A stretch of 40,313 nucleotides of DNA from an uncultured Campylobacter sp. (GCF_938045465.1 NZ_CALIBF010000198.1:1-40313); one strand, 5' to 3'; positions 22,047 to 30,213 are shown, counted from the first letter of the stretch. Made by a program: numbers and translations. The notes: generated by a model from the sequence alone, not told the origin.

Positions 22047-23378
22047 TCAGAAGCTAAGCACGAACTCATGAAACGGCACGACATCGCAGCGAATACCCTC
22101 AATCTCGAGCCTACCGGAGTTTGCCATAGAAACGACTTTTAAGCTCGTGATGCCGAGCCTCTTGAGCACGCTTAAAATTTTACGAAATTTTAAAAAGATA
22201 ATGTCCGCGTCGCTGAATGGGATGACGAGAACCCCCATCTTTAGAGCAGGCAGGTAAAAATCCAGCTCTTTTGTGTAAAAAATCGGCGTATTTAGCCCCA
22301 AAAGCTCGCAAAAAAGGACGTTGGCAAATTTTTTCGAGAAGTCCTTTTTGCTTGTTAAAATTTCGCGCATATTAAAATGCGAAAAATATAGCTTTTTTGC
22401 GCGCGCGGGTTCGCCCGCTTTGCTTAAAAATCTGATGAAATTTTCCCGCTCAAGCTTGGCGATAGTGCCGTATATGGCGTCTTTGGAGATCTTGATGCGC
22501 GGCTTTAGCGCGGTGTAAATTTTATTTGCGCTAAATGCGGCGTGGACGAAGCTTAGGCACTCTTTGAGGATTAAAATTTCCGTGCGGCTAAAGTTTGCCG
22601 TAAGCAACCTCTGCTCGAATTCTAAAATTTCGGCGGGGGTCATGAAGGGGTTTTTTGCGCCGCCGCCTTGGGCTAAAAACGCCGAAATCATCGAGTTTAT
22701 CTCGTTGTGGCGCTTATCGAAGGCGATAAATTCTTCAAATGAAAGCGGTAAAAGCTCAATCCGCTCAAAGCCTGGCAAAACTAACTCTTTATCGCGAGTA
22801 GAAATTATAATGCGCTTTAAATTTAGCCCCCCAATAAAGCTTTGAAGCGATGAAATTTCAAAATCGGCGCTACTAAAATTATCTAAAAAAAGCGATAAAA
22901 TTTGCTCGTTAGCGGCTAAAAATTCTTTGATCTCGCGGAAGAAATTCTCGCTCTTGCTTTTTGCGCCATCGGACTCCGCATTTTTTGCGTTGTTTGAGCC
23001 ATTTGCGCTTGCGTTTTTTGTATCTGTATTTTTTACGGCGGCGCGGTAAAATTCGCCCGTATCCGAAATTTCCGCGTCTAACGTAGCTTCTCTGCTTATT
23101 TCATGCTCGTTTATTTCGCTAGCCTTTGTATCGCCTGCGCTATTTCTAGCCACAAAAATTCCATCATTCGCTACCGCCTCTTCAAGGCGTAGATCGGCTA
23201 AATTTAGATACAAAATTTCATCTTTTTTAAGTTCCGAAATTTCATTTTTCAGCACGGCGCTTTTGCCGGAATTTAGCACTCCGTAGATTATGGTTTTGGC
23301 AGAGCCGATACCTCTTTTGCGCGGAATAAAGCCCATAAATTCCGGCGGGTTTTCGTAAAAAAATTTTAGATCATTCAT
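22047..23378 (-). CDS. AAA-type ATPase with C-terminal nuclease-like domain (AAA_14/DUF4143-like)
   Basis: The 443-residue soluble protein has Walker A GVLNSGKS (residues 33-40) and Walker B-like LSLFLDN (Asp166). A sensor strand with Arg follows (LKRIIISTRDKEL), then a PLSFEEFIAF segment typical of the AAA_14 and archaeal-ATPase groups. A winged-helix region (about 270-330) includes KISKDAIYGTIAKLERENFI. The tail (FANVLFCELLGLNTPIFYTK, then ELDFYLPALKMGVLVI) resembles the PD-(D/E)XK-like end of these ATPases. Residues 69-145 are a low-complexity insert rich in Asn, Ala, Glu and Ser. It is divergent from the ribosomal operon. Function unknown; this group includes plasmid- and defence-associated proteins. 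Confidence 0.7.
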   Translation of the reverse strand: MNDLKFFYENPPEFMGFIPRKRGIGSAKTIIYGVLNSGKSAVLKNEISELKKDEILYLNLADLRLEEAVANDGIFVARNSAGDTKASEINEHEISREATLDAEISDTGEFYRAAVKNTDTKNASANGSNNAKNAESDGAKSKSENFFREIKEFLAANEQILSLFLDNFSSADFEISSLQSFIGGLNLKRIIISTRDKELVLPGFERIELLPLSFEEFIAFDKRHNEINSMISAFLAQGGGAKNPFMTPAEILEFEQRLLTANFSRTEILILKECLSFVHAAFSANKIYTALKPRIKISKDAIYGTIAKLERENFIRFLSKAGEPARAKKLYFSHFNMREILTSKKDFSKKFANVLFCELLGLNTPIFYTKELDFYLPALKMGVLVIPFSDADIIFLKFRKILSVLKRLGITSLKVVSMANSGRLEIEGIRCDVVPFHEFVLSF

Positions 23379-23394
23379 ATCAAGTATTTTAAAA

Positions 23395-23542
23395 TTTTCC
23401 TTATTAAAAGGAAATAAATCTGAAAAATCCTATGAAATTTTTATATCTATTTTAAATTTATCCCAAAATTTTTATATTGGAAATTTTCGACAACCTGGAA
23501 ATTTTCGAAATTCTATATATTTTTCCTTATTAAAAGGAAATA
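23395..23542. repeat. Two identical 22-bp palindromic repeats flanking a 13-bp direct repeat
   Basis: The same 22-bp sequence lies at 23395-23416 and 23521-23542. Each contains a perfect dyad TTTCCTT/AAGGAAA around ATTAA. Between them TGGAAATTTTCGA occurs twice, at 23478-23490 and 23496-23508, an 18-bp period. All this is in the 280-bp region between the ATPase gene start and rpsJ, so these are candidate operator sites for one or both divergent promoters. Confidence 0.6.
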
Positions 23543-23566
23543 TTTCAATAAAATTTGGCTATTTTC

Positions 23567-23595
23567 TTGACAAAGCCGGAGCGCTTTTATATAAT
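23567..23595 (+). promoter_or_regulatory. Consensus sigma-70 promoter of the S10 operon
   Basis: TTGACA (23567-23572), a 17-bp spacer and TATAAT (23590-23595) match the full consensus. The start of transcription would be near 23602, giving a leader of about 57 nt before rpsJ. The leader holds two small hairpins: TTTGTTTGAAACAAA near 23604 and GTCGC/GCGAC around 23621-23635. Confidence 0.8.
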
Positions 23596-23658
23596 GTGTG
23601 TCTTTTGTTTGAAACAAAGGGTCGCGCGTTGCGACAAGTTCTTTATTAAGGAAAAGTG

Positions 23659-23970
23659 ATGCAAAAAATTAGGTTAAAACTCAAGGCTTATGACCATCGA
23701 GTTTTAGATCGCACAGTTTCGGCTATCGTTGAAGCCGTAAAAAGAACAGGTGCGGACGTCAGAGGTCCCGTGCCGATGCCTACGAAGATTAAACGCTACA
23801 CCGTTTTAAGATCTCCGCACGTAAATAAAGACTCCAGAGAGCAGTTTGAGATGAAAATCCACGCTCGTATGCTAGACATCGTAGCGGCTACGCCAGATAC
23901 GGTTGATTCGCTAACTAAGCTTGATTTGGCTCCGGAAGTCAACGTCGAAGTTCACGCGATGGGCAAATAA
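23659..23970 (+). CDS. rpsJ: 30S ribosomal protein S10
   Basis: S10 binds the 30S head and also forms the NusB-S10 antitermination complex. The 103-residue protein begins MQKIRLKLKAYDHRVLDR and contains the diagnostic VRGPVPMPTKIKRYTVLRSP loop. The ATG at 23659 follows AAGGAAAAG; a GTG one codon earlier is not used. First gene of the S10-spc operon, behind a consensus promoter. Confidence 0.98.
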   Translation: MQKIRLKLKAYDHRVLDRTVSAIVEAVKRTGADVRGPVPMPTKIKRYTVLRSPHVNKDSREQFEMKIHARMLDIVAATPDTVDSLTKLDLAPEVNVEVHAMGK

Positions 23971-23981
23971 GGGGTACAACA

Positions 23982-24560
23982 ATGGAATATATTGTAGAAA
24001 AAATAGGTATGAGTAGGACGATCGACACGAGCAGCACGCCCGTGACGCTTTTACGACTTATCAATACCAAAATTTGCGAAGTTTGCGATGAGAAAGCAGC
24101 TATCGTAGCATACGCAGAGGGAAAAGCGTATAATAAAGCTATAGCCGGCATTCAAAAGAAATATAGCCTAAGCAAGGAATTTAATAAATTTGCGACTCTA
24201 AGCTTAGAAGATGCCGAGCTTGGCGATCAAAATTTAGATGTTTTGAGCGAAGCCAAGATCGTCAAAGTAAGCTTTAAATCCAAGGGTAAAGGTTATCAGG
24301 GCGTTATTAAGCGCCATGGCTTTGCGGGCGGTCCTGCAGCGCACGGTAGCCGCTTTCACCGAAGGCCTGGTTCTATTGGCAACTGCGAGTGGCCAGGTCG
24401 CGTTCAGCCCGGTATGAGGATGGCGGGACGCACTGGAAACGAAATGATCACTGCCAAAAACGAAGTCGTAAGCTTTGATGCCGAGAATAAAATTTTGGTG
24501 CTTAAAGGCTCGGTTCCTGGATTTAACGGCGCAATGGGCAGAATAAGGATAGTAAAATGA
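23982..24560 (+). CDS. rplC: 50S ribosomal protein L3
   Basis: L3 nucleates 50S assembly near the peptidyl-transferase centre. The 192-residue protein starts MEYIVEKIGMSRTID and carries the central extension with HGFAGGPAAHGSRFHRRPGS and GRVQPGMRMAGRTGNE, both diagnostic. Its last bases overlap rplD (ATGA-type, 4 bp). The length is a little under E. coli's 209, as in other campylobacters. Confidence 0.98.
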   Translation: MEYIVEKIGMSRTIDTSSTPVTLLRLINTKICEVCDEKAAIVAYAEGKAYNKAIAGIQKKYSLSKEFNKFATLSLEDAELGDQNLDVLSEAKIVKVSFKSKGKGYQGVIKRHGFAGGPAAHGSRFHRRPGSIGNCEWPGRVQPGMRMAGRTGNEMITAKNEVVSFDAENKILVLKGSVPGFNGAMGRIRIVK

Positions 24561-25171
24561 GTAAAGTAAGCGTGCTTAACGAAAAACTGGAAAAAGCAAG
24601 CGAAATTGAAATTCCTGCGAAATTTTCGGAAGTCAATTCGCACAATCTATATTTGTACGTCAAATCTTACCTTGCTTCGCTTCGTGCAAATACGGCTAAC
24701 GCTAAAACTCGCGCCGAGGTTAGCGGCGGCGGTAAAAAACCGTGGCGACAAAAGGGCCGCGGCGGCGCACGCGCGGGCTCAACTAGAACTAACGTCTGGG
24801 TAGGCGGCGCGGTTGCATTCGGTCCGACTAACGAGCGAAATTACGAGCAGAAGGTCAATAAAAAGCAAAAACGCCTTGCGTTGGAATTTGCTATCAATGA
24901 GAAAGCAAATGAGGGTAAAATTTTTATCTTCGACGATTTAGAACTAAAAAGCGGCAAGACTAAAGATGCGGCAAATTTTATTAAGAAACTGGGTGTTAGA
25001 GATGCGCTGATCGTTAAAAACGAGCTAGACGCACAAACTCTTTTGGCCTATAGAAATCTTAAGAATTGCTATGTCGTCGATGCAAGCGAGGTCAATGCTT
25101 ACCTAATCGCAGTTTACGGCTCGGTCGTATTCGAAAAAGCGGCATTTGAATCAATAGTGAAAGAGGACTAA
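24557..25171 (+). CDS. rplD: 50S ribosomal protein L4
   Basis: L4 lines the exit tunnel and in gamma-proteobacteria represses its own operon. The 204-residue protein has the tunnel loop with the conserved RAEVSGGGKKPWRQKGRGGA and AGSTRTNVWVGGAVAFGP. The start overlaps the rplC stop. No S10-type leader like that of E. coli is apparent upstream of rpsJ, so L4 autoregulation cannot be claimed here. Confidence 0.98.
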   Translation: MSKVSVLNEKLEKASEIEIPAKFSEVNSHNLYLYVKSYLASLRANTANAKTRAEVSGGGKKPWRQKGRGGARAGSTRTNVWVGGAVAFGPTNERNYEQKVNKKQKRLALEFAINEKANEGKIFIFDDLELKSGKTKDAANFIKKLGVRDALIVKNELDAQTLLAYRNLKNCYVVDASEVNAYLIAVYGSVVFEKAAFESIVKED

Positions 25172-25172
25172 A

Positions 25173-25454
25173 ATGGCAGATATAACAGATATCAAAACGA
25201 TCCTTTATACGGAAAAGTCTCTCGGTCTTCAAGAAAACGGCGTGGTCGTTATCCAAACTAGCCCGTCGGTTACGAAAAACGGACTAAAGAGCGTTTTAAA
25301 AAACTATTTCGGGATCACTCCGCTAAAGATAAATTCTTTAAGACAGGATGGCAAAGTAAAAAGATTTAAAGGCAGAACTGGCGCTAGAAACGATGTGAAA
25401 AAATTCTACGTCAAACTACCTGAAGGCGTAAGCCTAGAAAGCGTGGAGGCGTAA
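25173..25454 (+). CDS. rplW: 50S ribosomal protein L23
   Basis: L23 sits at the tunnel exit and is the docking point for trigger factor and SRP. The 93-residue protein has ILYTEKSLGLQENGVVVIQT, the loop region reading VKRFKGRTGARNDVKKFYVK, and the short C-terminus usual for bacteria. One base separates it from rplD and one from rplB, so translation is coupled. Confidence 0.96.
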   Translation: MADITDIKTILYTEKSLGLQENGVVVIQTSPSVTKNGLKSVLKNYFGITPLKINSLRQDGKVKRFKGRTGARNDVKKFYVKLPEGVSLESVEA

Positions 25455-25455
25455 A

Positions 25456-26286
25456 ATGGCGATTAAAACTTATAAACCGTATACTCCAAGTAGAAGATTT
25501 ATGACAGGGCTTAGCAGCGAGGATATCACTGCAAAAGCTAGCGTTAGAGGCTTGCTTGTTAAAATTCCTGCCGCAGCCGGAAGGAACAATAACGGTCGCA
25601 TTACTAGCCGTCATAAACAAGCTGGAGCTGCTAAACTTTATAGAATTATCGATTTTAAGCGAAATAAATTCGGCGTTGCTGGCAAGGTCGAGGCGATCGA
25701 ATACGATCCGAATCGTAACTGCCGTATCGCGCTGATCTCATACGCAGACGGCGAGAAGCGCTACATTATCAAGCCTAACGATCTTAAAGTGGGCGACGTG
25801 GTAGCCGCTGCCGAGGGCGGATTAGATATTAAACCTGGCAACGCGATGAAGATGAAAAATATCCCTGTGGGAACTATCCTGCATAATATCGAGTTAAAAC
25901 CGGGCAAAGGTGCTCAAATGGCGCGTAGCGCTGGAGGCTATGCTCAGCTAATGGGTAAAGAGGAAAAATACGTCATTTTGCGTCTGCCTAGCGGCGAGAT
26001 GAGAAGAGTGCTTGCAGAGTGCATGGCTAGTATCGGCGTAGTGGGTAACGAAGAGTGGGCAAACGTCGTCATCGGTAAAGCCGGACGCAATCGCCACAGA
26101 GGTATCCGTCCTCAAACCAGAGGTTCTGCAATGAACCCGGTCGATCACCCACACGGCGGTGGCGAGGGTAAGAAAAACTCCGGCCGCCATCCGGTAACTC
26201 CGTGGGGCAAACCGACGAAGGGCTATAAAACTCGCCATAAAAAAGCGAGCGATAAGCTTATAATTTCAAGAAGGAAAGGAAAATAA
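25456..26286 (+). CDS. rplB: 50S ribosomal protein L2
   Basis: L2 is needed for subunit joining and peptidyl transfer. The 276-residue protein begins MAIKTYKPYTPSRRFMT and has the RNA-binding core with AGRNNNGRITSRHKQAG. The C-terminal MNPVDHPHGGGEGKKN loop contains the conserved His essential near the active centre. Normal length; no oddities. Confidence 0.98.
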   Translation: MAIKTYKPYTPSRRFMTGLSSEDITAKASVRGLLVKIPAAAGRNNNGRITSRHKQAGAAKLYRIIDFKRNKFGVAGKVEAIEYDPNRNCRIALISYADGEKRYIIKPNDLKVGDVVAAAEGGLDIKPGNAMKMKNIPVGTILHNIELKPGKGAQMARSAGGYAQLMGKEEKYVILRLPSGEMRRVLAECMASIGVVGNEEWANVVIGKAGRNRHRGIRPQTRGSAMNPVDHPHGGGEGKKNSGRHPVTPWGKPTKGYKTRHKKASDKLIISRRKGK

Positions 26287-26288
26287 AA

Positions 26289-26570
26289 ATGGCTAGATCG
26301 CTAAAAAAAGGTCCTTTCGTAGATGATCACGTAATGAAAAAAGTCGTTGCGGCAAAGAAAGCCGGCGATAATAAACCGATCAAGACTTGGTCGAGACGAA
26401 GCACGATCGTGCCTGAGATGATCGGACTTACGTTTAACGTTCATAACGGAAAGAATTTTATCCCGGTTTACGTCACCGAGCATCATATCGGTTATAAATT
26501 AGGCGAGTTCGCTCCTACGCGCACTTTCAAGGGCCACAAAGGCTCCGTGCAGAAAAAGATCGGCAAGTAA
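26289..26570 (+). CDS. rpsS: 30S ribosomal protein S19
   Basis: S19 forms the head with S13 and contacts tRNA in the A and P sites. The 93-residue protein starts MARSLKKGPFVDDHVMKK and contains IKTWSRRSTIVPEMIG and KLGEFAPTRTFKGH, all diagnostic. It lies two bases after rplB; an A/T-rich AAGGAAAATAAAA precedes the ATG. Confidence 0.98.
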   Translation: MARSLKKGPFVDDHVMKKVVAAKKAGDNKPIKTWSRRSTIVPEMIGLTFNVHNGKNFIPVYVTEHHIGYKLGEFAPTRTFKGHKGSVQKKIGK

Positions 26571-26579
26571 GGATAGAAT

Positions 26580-26912
26580 ATGAGTAAATCAACTATTAAA
26601 TTTGTTCGCCTTTCGCCGACAAAAGCAAGACTTATCGCAAAACAAATTCAAGGTATGAATGCGGAATTTGCCCTTGCTACTTTGGAATTTACGCCTAATC
26701 GCGGCGCGAAATATATCGCTACGGCGATTTCAAGCGCGGTCGCAAACGGCGGCTTTGAGCCTGAAGAGGTCGTAGTTACCAGCTGCCGAGTGGATGCAGG
26801 TCCGGTGCTTAAGAGATTTCGTCCGCGCGCCAGAGGTACGGCTAGCCGTATCCGCAAGCCTACTTCGCACATTATCGTCGAAGTAGCAAAACCAAGTAAG
26901 AAGGAAGCGTAA
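26580..26912 (+). CDS. rplV: 50S ribosomal protein L22
   Basis: L22 extends a hairpin into the exit tunnel. The 110-residue protein begins with KFVRLSPTKARLIAKQIQG and has the tunnel hairpin containing GPVLKRFRPRARGTASRIRK followed by PTSHIIVEV. The stop is directly followed by the rpsC ATG. Confidence 0.97.
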   Translation: MSKSTIKFVRLSPTKARLIAKQIQGMNAEFALATLEFTPNRGAKYIATAISSAVANGGFEPEEVVVTSCRVDAGPVLKRFRPRARGTASRIRKPTSHIIVEVAKPSKKEA

Positions 26913-27608
26913 ATGGGACAGAAAGTAAATCCGATCGGTTTAAGATTAGGAATTAATCGAAATTGGGAGTCTAGATGGTTTCCTTCTAAAGCGACGCTTT
27001 CCGAGAGTATCGGCGAGGATTACAAGATCCGCAAATTTTTAAAAGCTAAGCTTTATTATGCGGGAATTAGCCAAATTCTTATCGAAAGAACGGCTAAGAA
27101 AATTCGCGTAACGATCGTAGCTGCAAGACCGGGTATTATCATCGGCAAAAAAGGCGGCGAGGTCGAAAATTTAAGAAGCGAAGTCGTTAAGCTAGTCAAT
27201 AAAGACATAGCGATCAATATCAAAGAGGAGCGCAAAGTAGGCTCGAACGCACTTTTGGCTGCGGAAAACGTAGCCATGCAGTTGGAGCGCCGCGTTGCAT
27301 TCCGCCGCGCTATGAAAAAGGTCATCCAAGGCGCTCAAAAAGCAGGTGCAAAGGGAATTAAAATTTGCGTCGCAGGTCGCTTGGGCGGCGCTGAGATGGC
27401 TAGAACCGAATGGTATTTGGAGGGGCGCGTTCCGCTCCATACTCTAAGGGCTAGGATCGATTACGGCTTCGCCGAAGCGCATACGACTTACGGTAATATC
27501 GGCATTAAGGTTTGGATCTTTAAGGGTGAAATTTTACAAAAAGGCATCCAGGCTGAAAAGACCGATGATGCGCCTAAAAAAACACGCAGACCAAGAAGAG
27601 GTAAATAG
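26913..27608 (+). CDS. rpsC: 30S ribosomal protein S3
   Basis: S3 forms part of the mRNA entry site and helicase. The 231-residue protein starts MGQKVNPIGLRLGINRNWES. The KH domain is at about residues 40-110 with the GxxG loop in IIGKKGGEVENL, and the C-terminal domain contains GRLGGAEMARTEWYLEGRVP. Total length and basic tail (KKTRRPRRGK) are normal. Confidence 0.98.
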   Translation: MGQKVNPIGLRLGINRNWESRWFPSKATLSESIGEDYKIRKFLKAKLYYAGISQILIERTAKKIRVTIVAARPGIIIGKKGGEVENLRSEVVKLVNKDIAINIKEERKVGSNALLAAENVAMQLERRVAFRRAMKKVIQGAQKAGAKGIKICVAGRLGGAEMARTEWYLEGRVPLHTLRARIDYGFAEAHTTYGNIGIKVWIFKGEILQKGIQAEKTDDAPKKTRRPRRGK

Positions 27609-27610
27609 TT

Positions 27611-28036
27611 ATGTTGATGCCAAAAAGAACAAAATACCGCAAGATGATGAAAGGTCGCAATCGCGGCTATGCGACGAGAGGAAATTCCTTGACGTTCGGC
27701 GATTTCGGTATCAAAGCGGTAGAGGCGGGTAGGGTAAATTCTCGCCAGATCGAAGCGGCTCGTGTCGCGATGACGCGCTTCGTGAATCGTCAAGCTAAAA
27801 TTTGGATTAAGGTATTCCCAGACAAGCCGCTTACCAAAAAGCCTCTACAAACTCGTATGGGTAAAGGTAAGAGCGGCGTAGAAGAGTGGGTAATGAATAT
27901 AAAACCGGGCAGGATCATTTTCGAGATGACCGGCGTTAGCGAAGAGGTTGCTAAAGAGGCGCTTATGCTTTCGATTCATAAACTACCTTTTAAAACGAAA
28001 ATCGTAAGTAGGGAAAGCGAAAATGAAATATACTGA
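27611..28036 (+). CDS. rplP: 50S ribosomal protein L16
   Basis: L16 helps position A-site tRNA. The 141-residue protein begins MLMPKRTKYRKMMKGRNRG and contains RQIEAARVAMTRFV, the KPLTKKPLQTRMGKGKSG loop and VEEWVMNIKPGRIIFEM. Starts at 27611 or, two codons later, 27617 are both possible; the longer form matches the C. jejuni pattern. It overlaps rpmC by 14 bases. Confidence 0.97.
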   Translation: MLMPKRTKYRKMMKGRNRGYATRGNSLTFGDFGIKAVEAGRVNSRQIEAARVAMTRFVNRQAKIWIKVFPDKPLTKKPLQTRMGKGKSGVEEWVMNIKPGRIIFEMTGVSEEVAKEALMLSIHKLPFKTKIVSRESENEIY

Positions 28037-28205
28037 TTTGAAAGATAAAGATTTGGCTGAGCTAAATTCTATGTTGAAACAAAGTAAGTTGCTTTTATTT
28101 ACGGCTAGACAAAAGCTAAAAACTATGCAGCTAAGCAATCCTAACGAGATTCGCGCTATCAAAAAAGATATCGCTAGAATCAACACCGCTATTAAAGCGA
28201 AATAA
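28023..28205 (+). CDS. rpmC: 50S ribosomal protein L29
   Basis: L29 sits beside L23 at the tunnel exit. The 60-residue two-helix protein reads MKYTDLKDKDLAELNSMLKQ and ends with RAIKKDIARINTAIKAK. The start lies within rplP, and AGGGAAAGCGAAA upstream supplies a ribosome binding site. Typical length and position between rplP and rpsQ. Confidence 0.95.
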   Translation: MKYTDLKDKDLAELNSMLKQSKLLLFTARQKLKTMQLSNPNEIRAIKKDIARINTAIKAK

Positions 28206-28214
28206 GGATAGGTT

Positions 28215-28466
28215 ATGGCATTTAAAAGAGAAATTCAAGGCGTAGTCGTAAAGAAGGCGGGCGATAAAACAGCTACCGTTTTGGTAGAGCGAAGGGTTAT
28301 GCACCCTAGATATAGAAAGATCGTAAAAAGATTTAAAAAATATCTAATCCACGATGAAAACAACGTAGTAAAGATCGGCGACACCATATCTGCGATCGAG
28401 TGCAGACCGCTAAGCGCTAGAAAATCGTTTCGCTTAAAAGCGGTTTTGAAAACAGGAGTTGAATAA
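28215..28466 (+). CDS. rpsQ: 30S ribosomal protein S17
   Basis: S17 is a primary 16S rRNA binder with an OB fold. The 83-residue protein has the signature GVVVKKAGDKTATVLVERR, then HPRYRKIVKRFKKYLIHDE and the CRPLSARKSFRL end. Its TAA overlaps the ATG of rplN (TAATG). Confidence 0.97.
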   Translation: MAFKREIQGVVVKKAGDKTATVLVERRVMHPRYRKIVKRFKKYLIHDENNVVKIGDTISAIECRPLSARKSFRLKAVLKTGVE

Positions 28467-28834
28467 TGATACAGAGTTTTACCAGACTTGCGGTGGCTGA
28501 TAATAGCGGCGCAAAAGAACTTATGTGTATTAAAGTTTTGGGCGGCAGCAAAAGAAGATACGCTACAATCGGCGATATCATCGTTTGCTCTGTAAAAAAA
28601 GCGCTCCCTAACGGCAAGATTAAGCGCGGTCAAGTAGTAAAAGCCGTAGTCGTTCGTACGACTAAAGAGTTGCATAGAGGCAACGGCTCGCTAATTAGAT
28701 TCGATGAGAACGCAGCCGTTATTTTGGATTCAAAAAAAGAGCCGATCGGCACTCGTATTTTCGGTCCTATCGGTAGAGAGGTCAGATACGGCGGTTTTAT
28801 GAAGATCGTTTCGCTGGCTCCGGAGGTTTTATAA
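28466..28834 (+). CDS. rplN: 50S ribosomal protein L14
   Basis: L14 bridges the subunits. The 122-residue protein starts MIQSFTRLAVADNSGAKELM and contains the family signature GQVVKAVVVRTTKE, then RFDENAAVILD and GTRIFGPIGREVR. The TAA overlaps the rplX start. Confidence 0.98.
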   Translation: MIQSFTRLAVADNSGAKELMCIKVLGGSKRRYATIGDIIVCSVKKALPNGKIKRGQVVKAVVVRTTKELHRGNGSLIRFDENAAVILDSKKEPIGTRIFGPIGREVRYGGFMKIVSLAPEVL

Positions 28835-29067
28835 TGGCAGTAAAATTTAAGATTAAAAAAGGCGATCAAGTAAAGATCATCGCAGGTGACGATAAGGGTA
28901 AAACAGGCATCGTTAAGGCAGTGTTTCCTAAAAAAGCTCAAGTTATCGTCGAGGGTTGTAAAATGGCTAAAAAGGCTATCAAACCAACCGAGCAAAATCC
29001 GCAAGGTGGCTTTACAAACAAAGAGATGCCGATGGATATTTCAAACGTTGCGTTGGTAGAGGGTTGA
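28834..29067 (+). CDS. rplX: 50S ribosomal protein L24
   Basis: L24 is an assembly initiator with a KOW domain. The 77-residue protein has KIKKGDQVKIIAGDDKGKTG, which is the KOW motif, and the tail NPQGGFTNKEMPMDISNVAL. It is shorter than E. coli L24 (104) but normal for epsilonproteobacteria. Confidence 0.96.
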   Translation: MAVKFKIKKGDQVKIIAGDDKGKTGIVKAVFPKKAQVIVEGCKMAKKAIKPTEQNPQGGFTNKEMPMDISNVALVEG

Positions 29068-29069
29068 TT

Positions 29070-29615
29070 ATGAGCAGACTAAAAGATAAATACGCTAATT
29101 CCATCAGAGCTGCTTTGCAGAAAGAATTTGATATAAAAAATCCTATGCTTATCCCGGCGCTTGAAAAGATCGTTATCAGCGTAGGAACGGGCGAATCGAG
29201 CAAAGATCAAAAAGTGCTTCAAAATATGGCAGATACTATCTCGCTGATCGCAGGTCAAAAAGCACTTATCGTCAATGCAAAAAAATCGGTTGCCGGCTTT
29301 AAAGTGCGCGAAGGTTTCCCGGTAGGCATAATGGTTACGTTACGAAAAGAGCAGATGTTTGCCTTCCTAGACAAACTGATCTCTATCGCGCTTCCTAGAG
29401 TTAAGGATTTCCGAGGACTACCTAGAACGGGCTTTGACGGACGCGGCAATTACAACTTCGGTTTGCAAGAGCAGCTGATGTTCCCTGAGGTCGAATACGA
29501 TCAAATTTTAAGAACTCACGGTATGAATATAACCGTCGTAACGACTACAAATAACGATAAAGAGGCATTTAAATTGCTAGAGTTATTCGGCATGCCTTTT
29601 GCAAAAGGAAAATGA
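29070..29615 (+). CDS. rplE: 50S ribosomal protein L5
   Basis: L5 binds 5S rRNA and the P-site tRNA. The 181-residue protein starts MSRLKDKYANSIRAALQKEF at ATG 29070; a TTG two codons earlier overlaps rplX and is less likely. Diagnostic segments are KSVAGFKVREGFPVGIMVTL, VKDFRGLPRTGFDGRGNYNF and ILRTHGMNITVVT. Confidence 0.98.
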   Translation: MSRLKDKYANSIRAALQKEFDIKNPMLIPALEKIVISVGTGESSKDQKVLQNMADTISLIAGQKALIVNAKKSVAGFKVREGFPVGIMVTLRKEQMFAFLDKLISIALPRVKDFRGLPRTGFDGRGNYNFGLQEQLMFPEVEYDQILRTHGMNITVVTTTNNDKEAFKLLELFGMPFAKGK

Positions 29616-29616
29616 T

Positions 29617-29802
29617 ATGGCAAAAAAATCAATGGTAGCCAAGGCGAAACGCCCCGCTAAATTTAGCACTCGCGCATATACCAGATGTCAAATTTGCGGT
29701 CGTCCGCACTCCGTTTATAAGGATTTTGGAATTTGTCGCGTTTGCCTTCGCAAGATGGCAAATGAGGGCTTGATCCCGGGTCTAAAAAAAGCAAGCTGGT
29801 AA
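29617..29802 (+). CDS. rpsN: 30S ribosomal protein S14, zinc-binding type
   Basis: The 61-residue protein is the short S14 type Z: zinc ligands are CQIC and CRVC in RCQICGRPHSVYKDFGICRV, the C-x2-C-x12-C-x2-C pattern. It ends GLIPGLKKASW as typical for S14. The start at 29617 follows AAAAGGAAAATGAT; a longer frame from 29599 runs inside rplE and is not used. Confidence 0.97.
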   Translation: MAKKSMVAKAKRPAKFSTRAYTRCQICGRPHSVYKDFGICRVCLRKMANEGLIPGLKKASW

Positions 29803-29811
29803 GGAGAAGAG

Positions 29812-30207
29812 ATGATTAACGATCTTATTTCAGATGGACTAACTCGCATCAGAAATGCTGCGATGCGAAGGCTAGATACGACTAGGCTTTTTCACTCAAA
29901 CGTCGTTGAGGCTATGCTTAAAATTTTAGCCGAGAAGGGCTATATCGAGAGCTACAACGTAGTAGAGGAAAACAATAAAAAGATCATCAACGTAGTGCTT
30001 AAATACGACGAAAAGGGCAGGAGCGTGATAAACGAAGTTAAAAGAATTTCGACTCCGGGTCGCCGCGTATATCAGGGCAAAGACGAGATCAAGCGCTTCA
30101 AAAACGGCTACGGAACCGTCGTCGTTAGCACAAGCAAAGGCGTTATGAGCGGTATCGACGCACACAAAGCGGGCGTCGGCGGCGAAGTGCTTTGCACGAT
30201 CTGGTAA
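29812..30207 (+). CDS. rpsH: 30S ribosomal protein S8
   Basis: S8 binds helix 21 of 16S rRNA and, in E. coli, represses the spc operon. The 131-residue protein starts MINDLISDGLTRIRNAAMRR and ends with VVVSTSKGVMSGIDAHKAGV, then GGEVLCTIW, the diagnostic C-terminus. A 77-bp gap containing an inverted repeat follows, the longest gap inside the operon. Confidence 0.98.
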   Translation: MINDLISDGLTRIRNAAMRRLDTTRLFHSNVVEAMLKILAEKGYIESYNVVEENNKKIINVVLKYDEKGRSVINEVKRISTPGRRVYQGKDEIKRFKNGYGTVVVSTSKGVMSGIDAHKAGVGGEVLCTIW

Positions 30208-30213
30208 GAAGTT

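Noticed and set aside
23596..23658. E. coli-type S10 leader for L4 control
   Set aside because: The leader is only about 57 nt and lacks the long multi-hairpin structure of that element.
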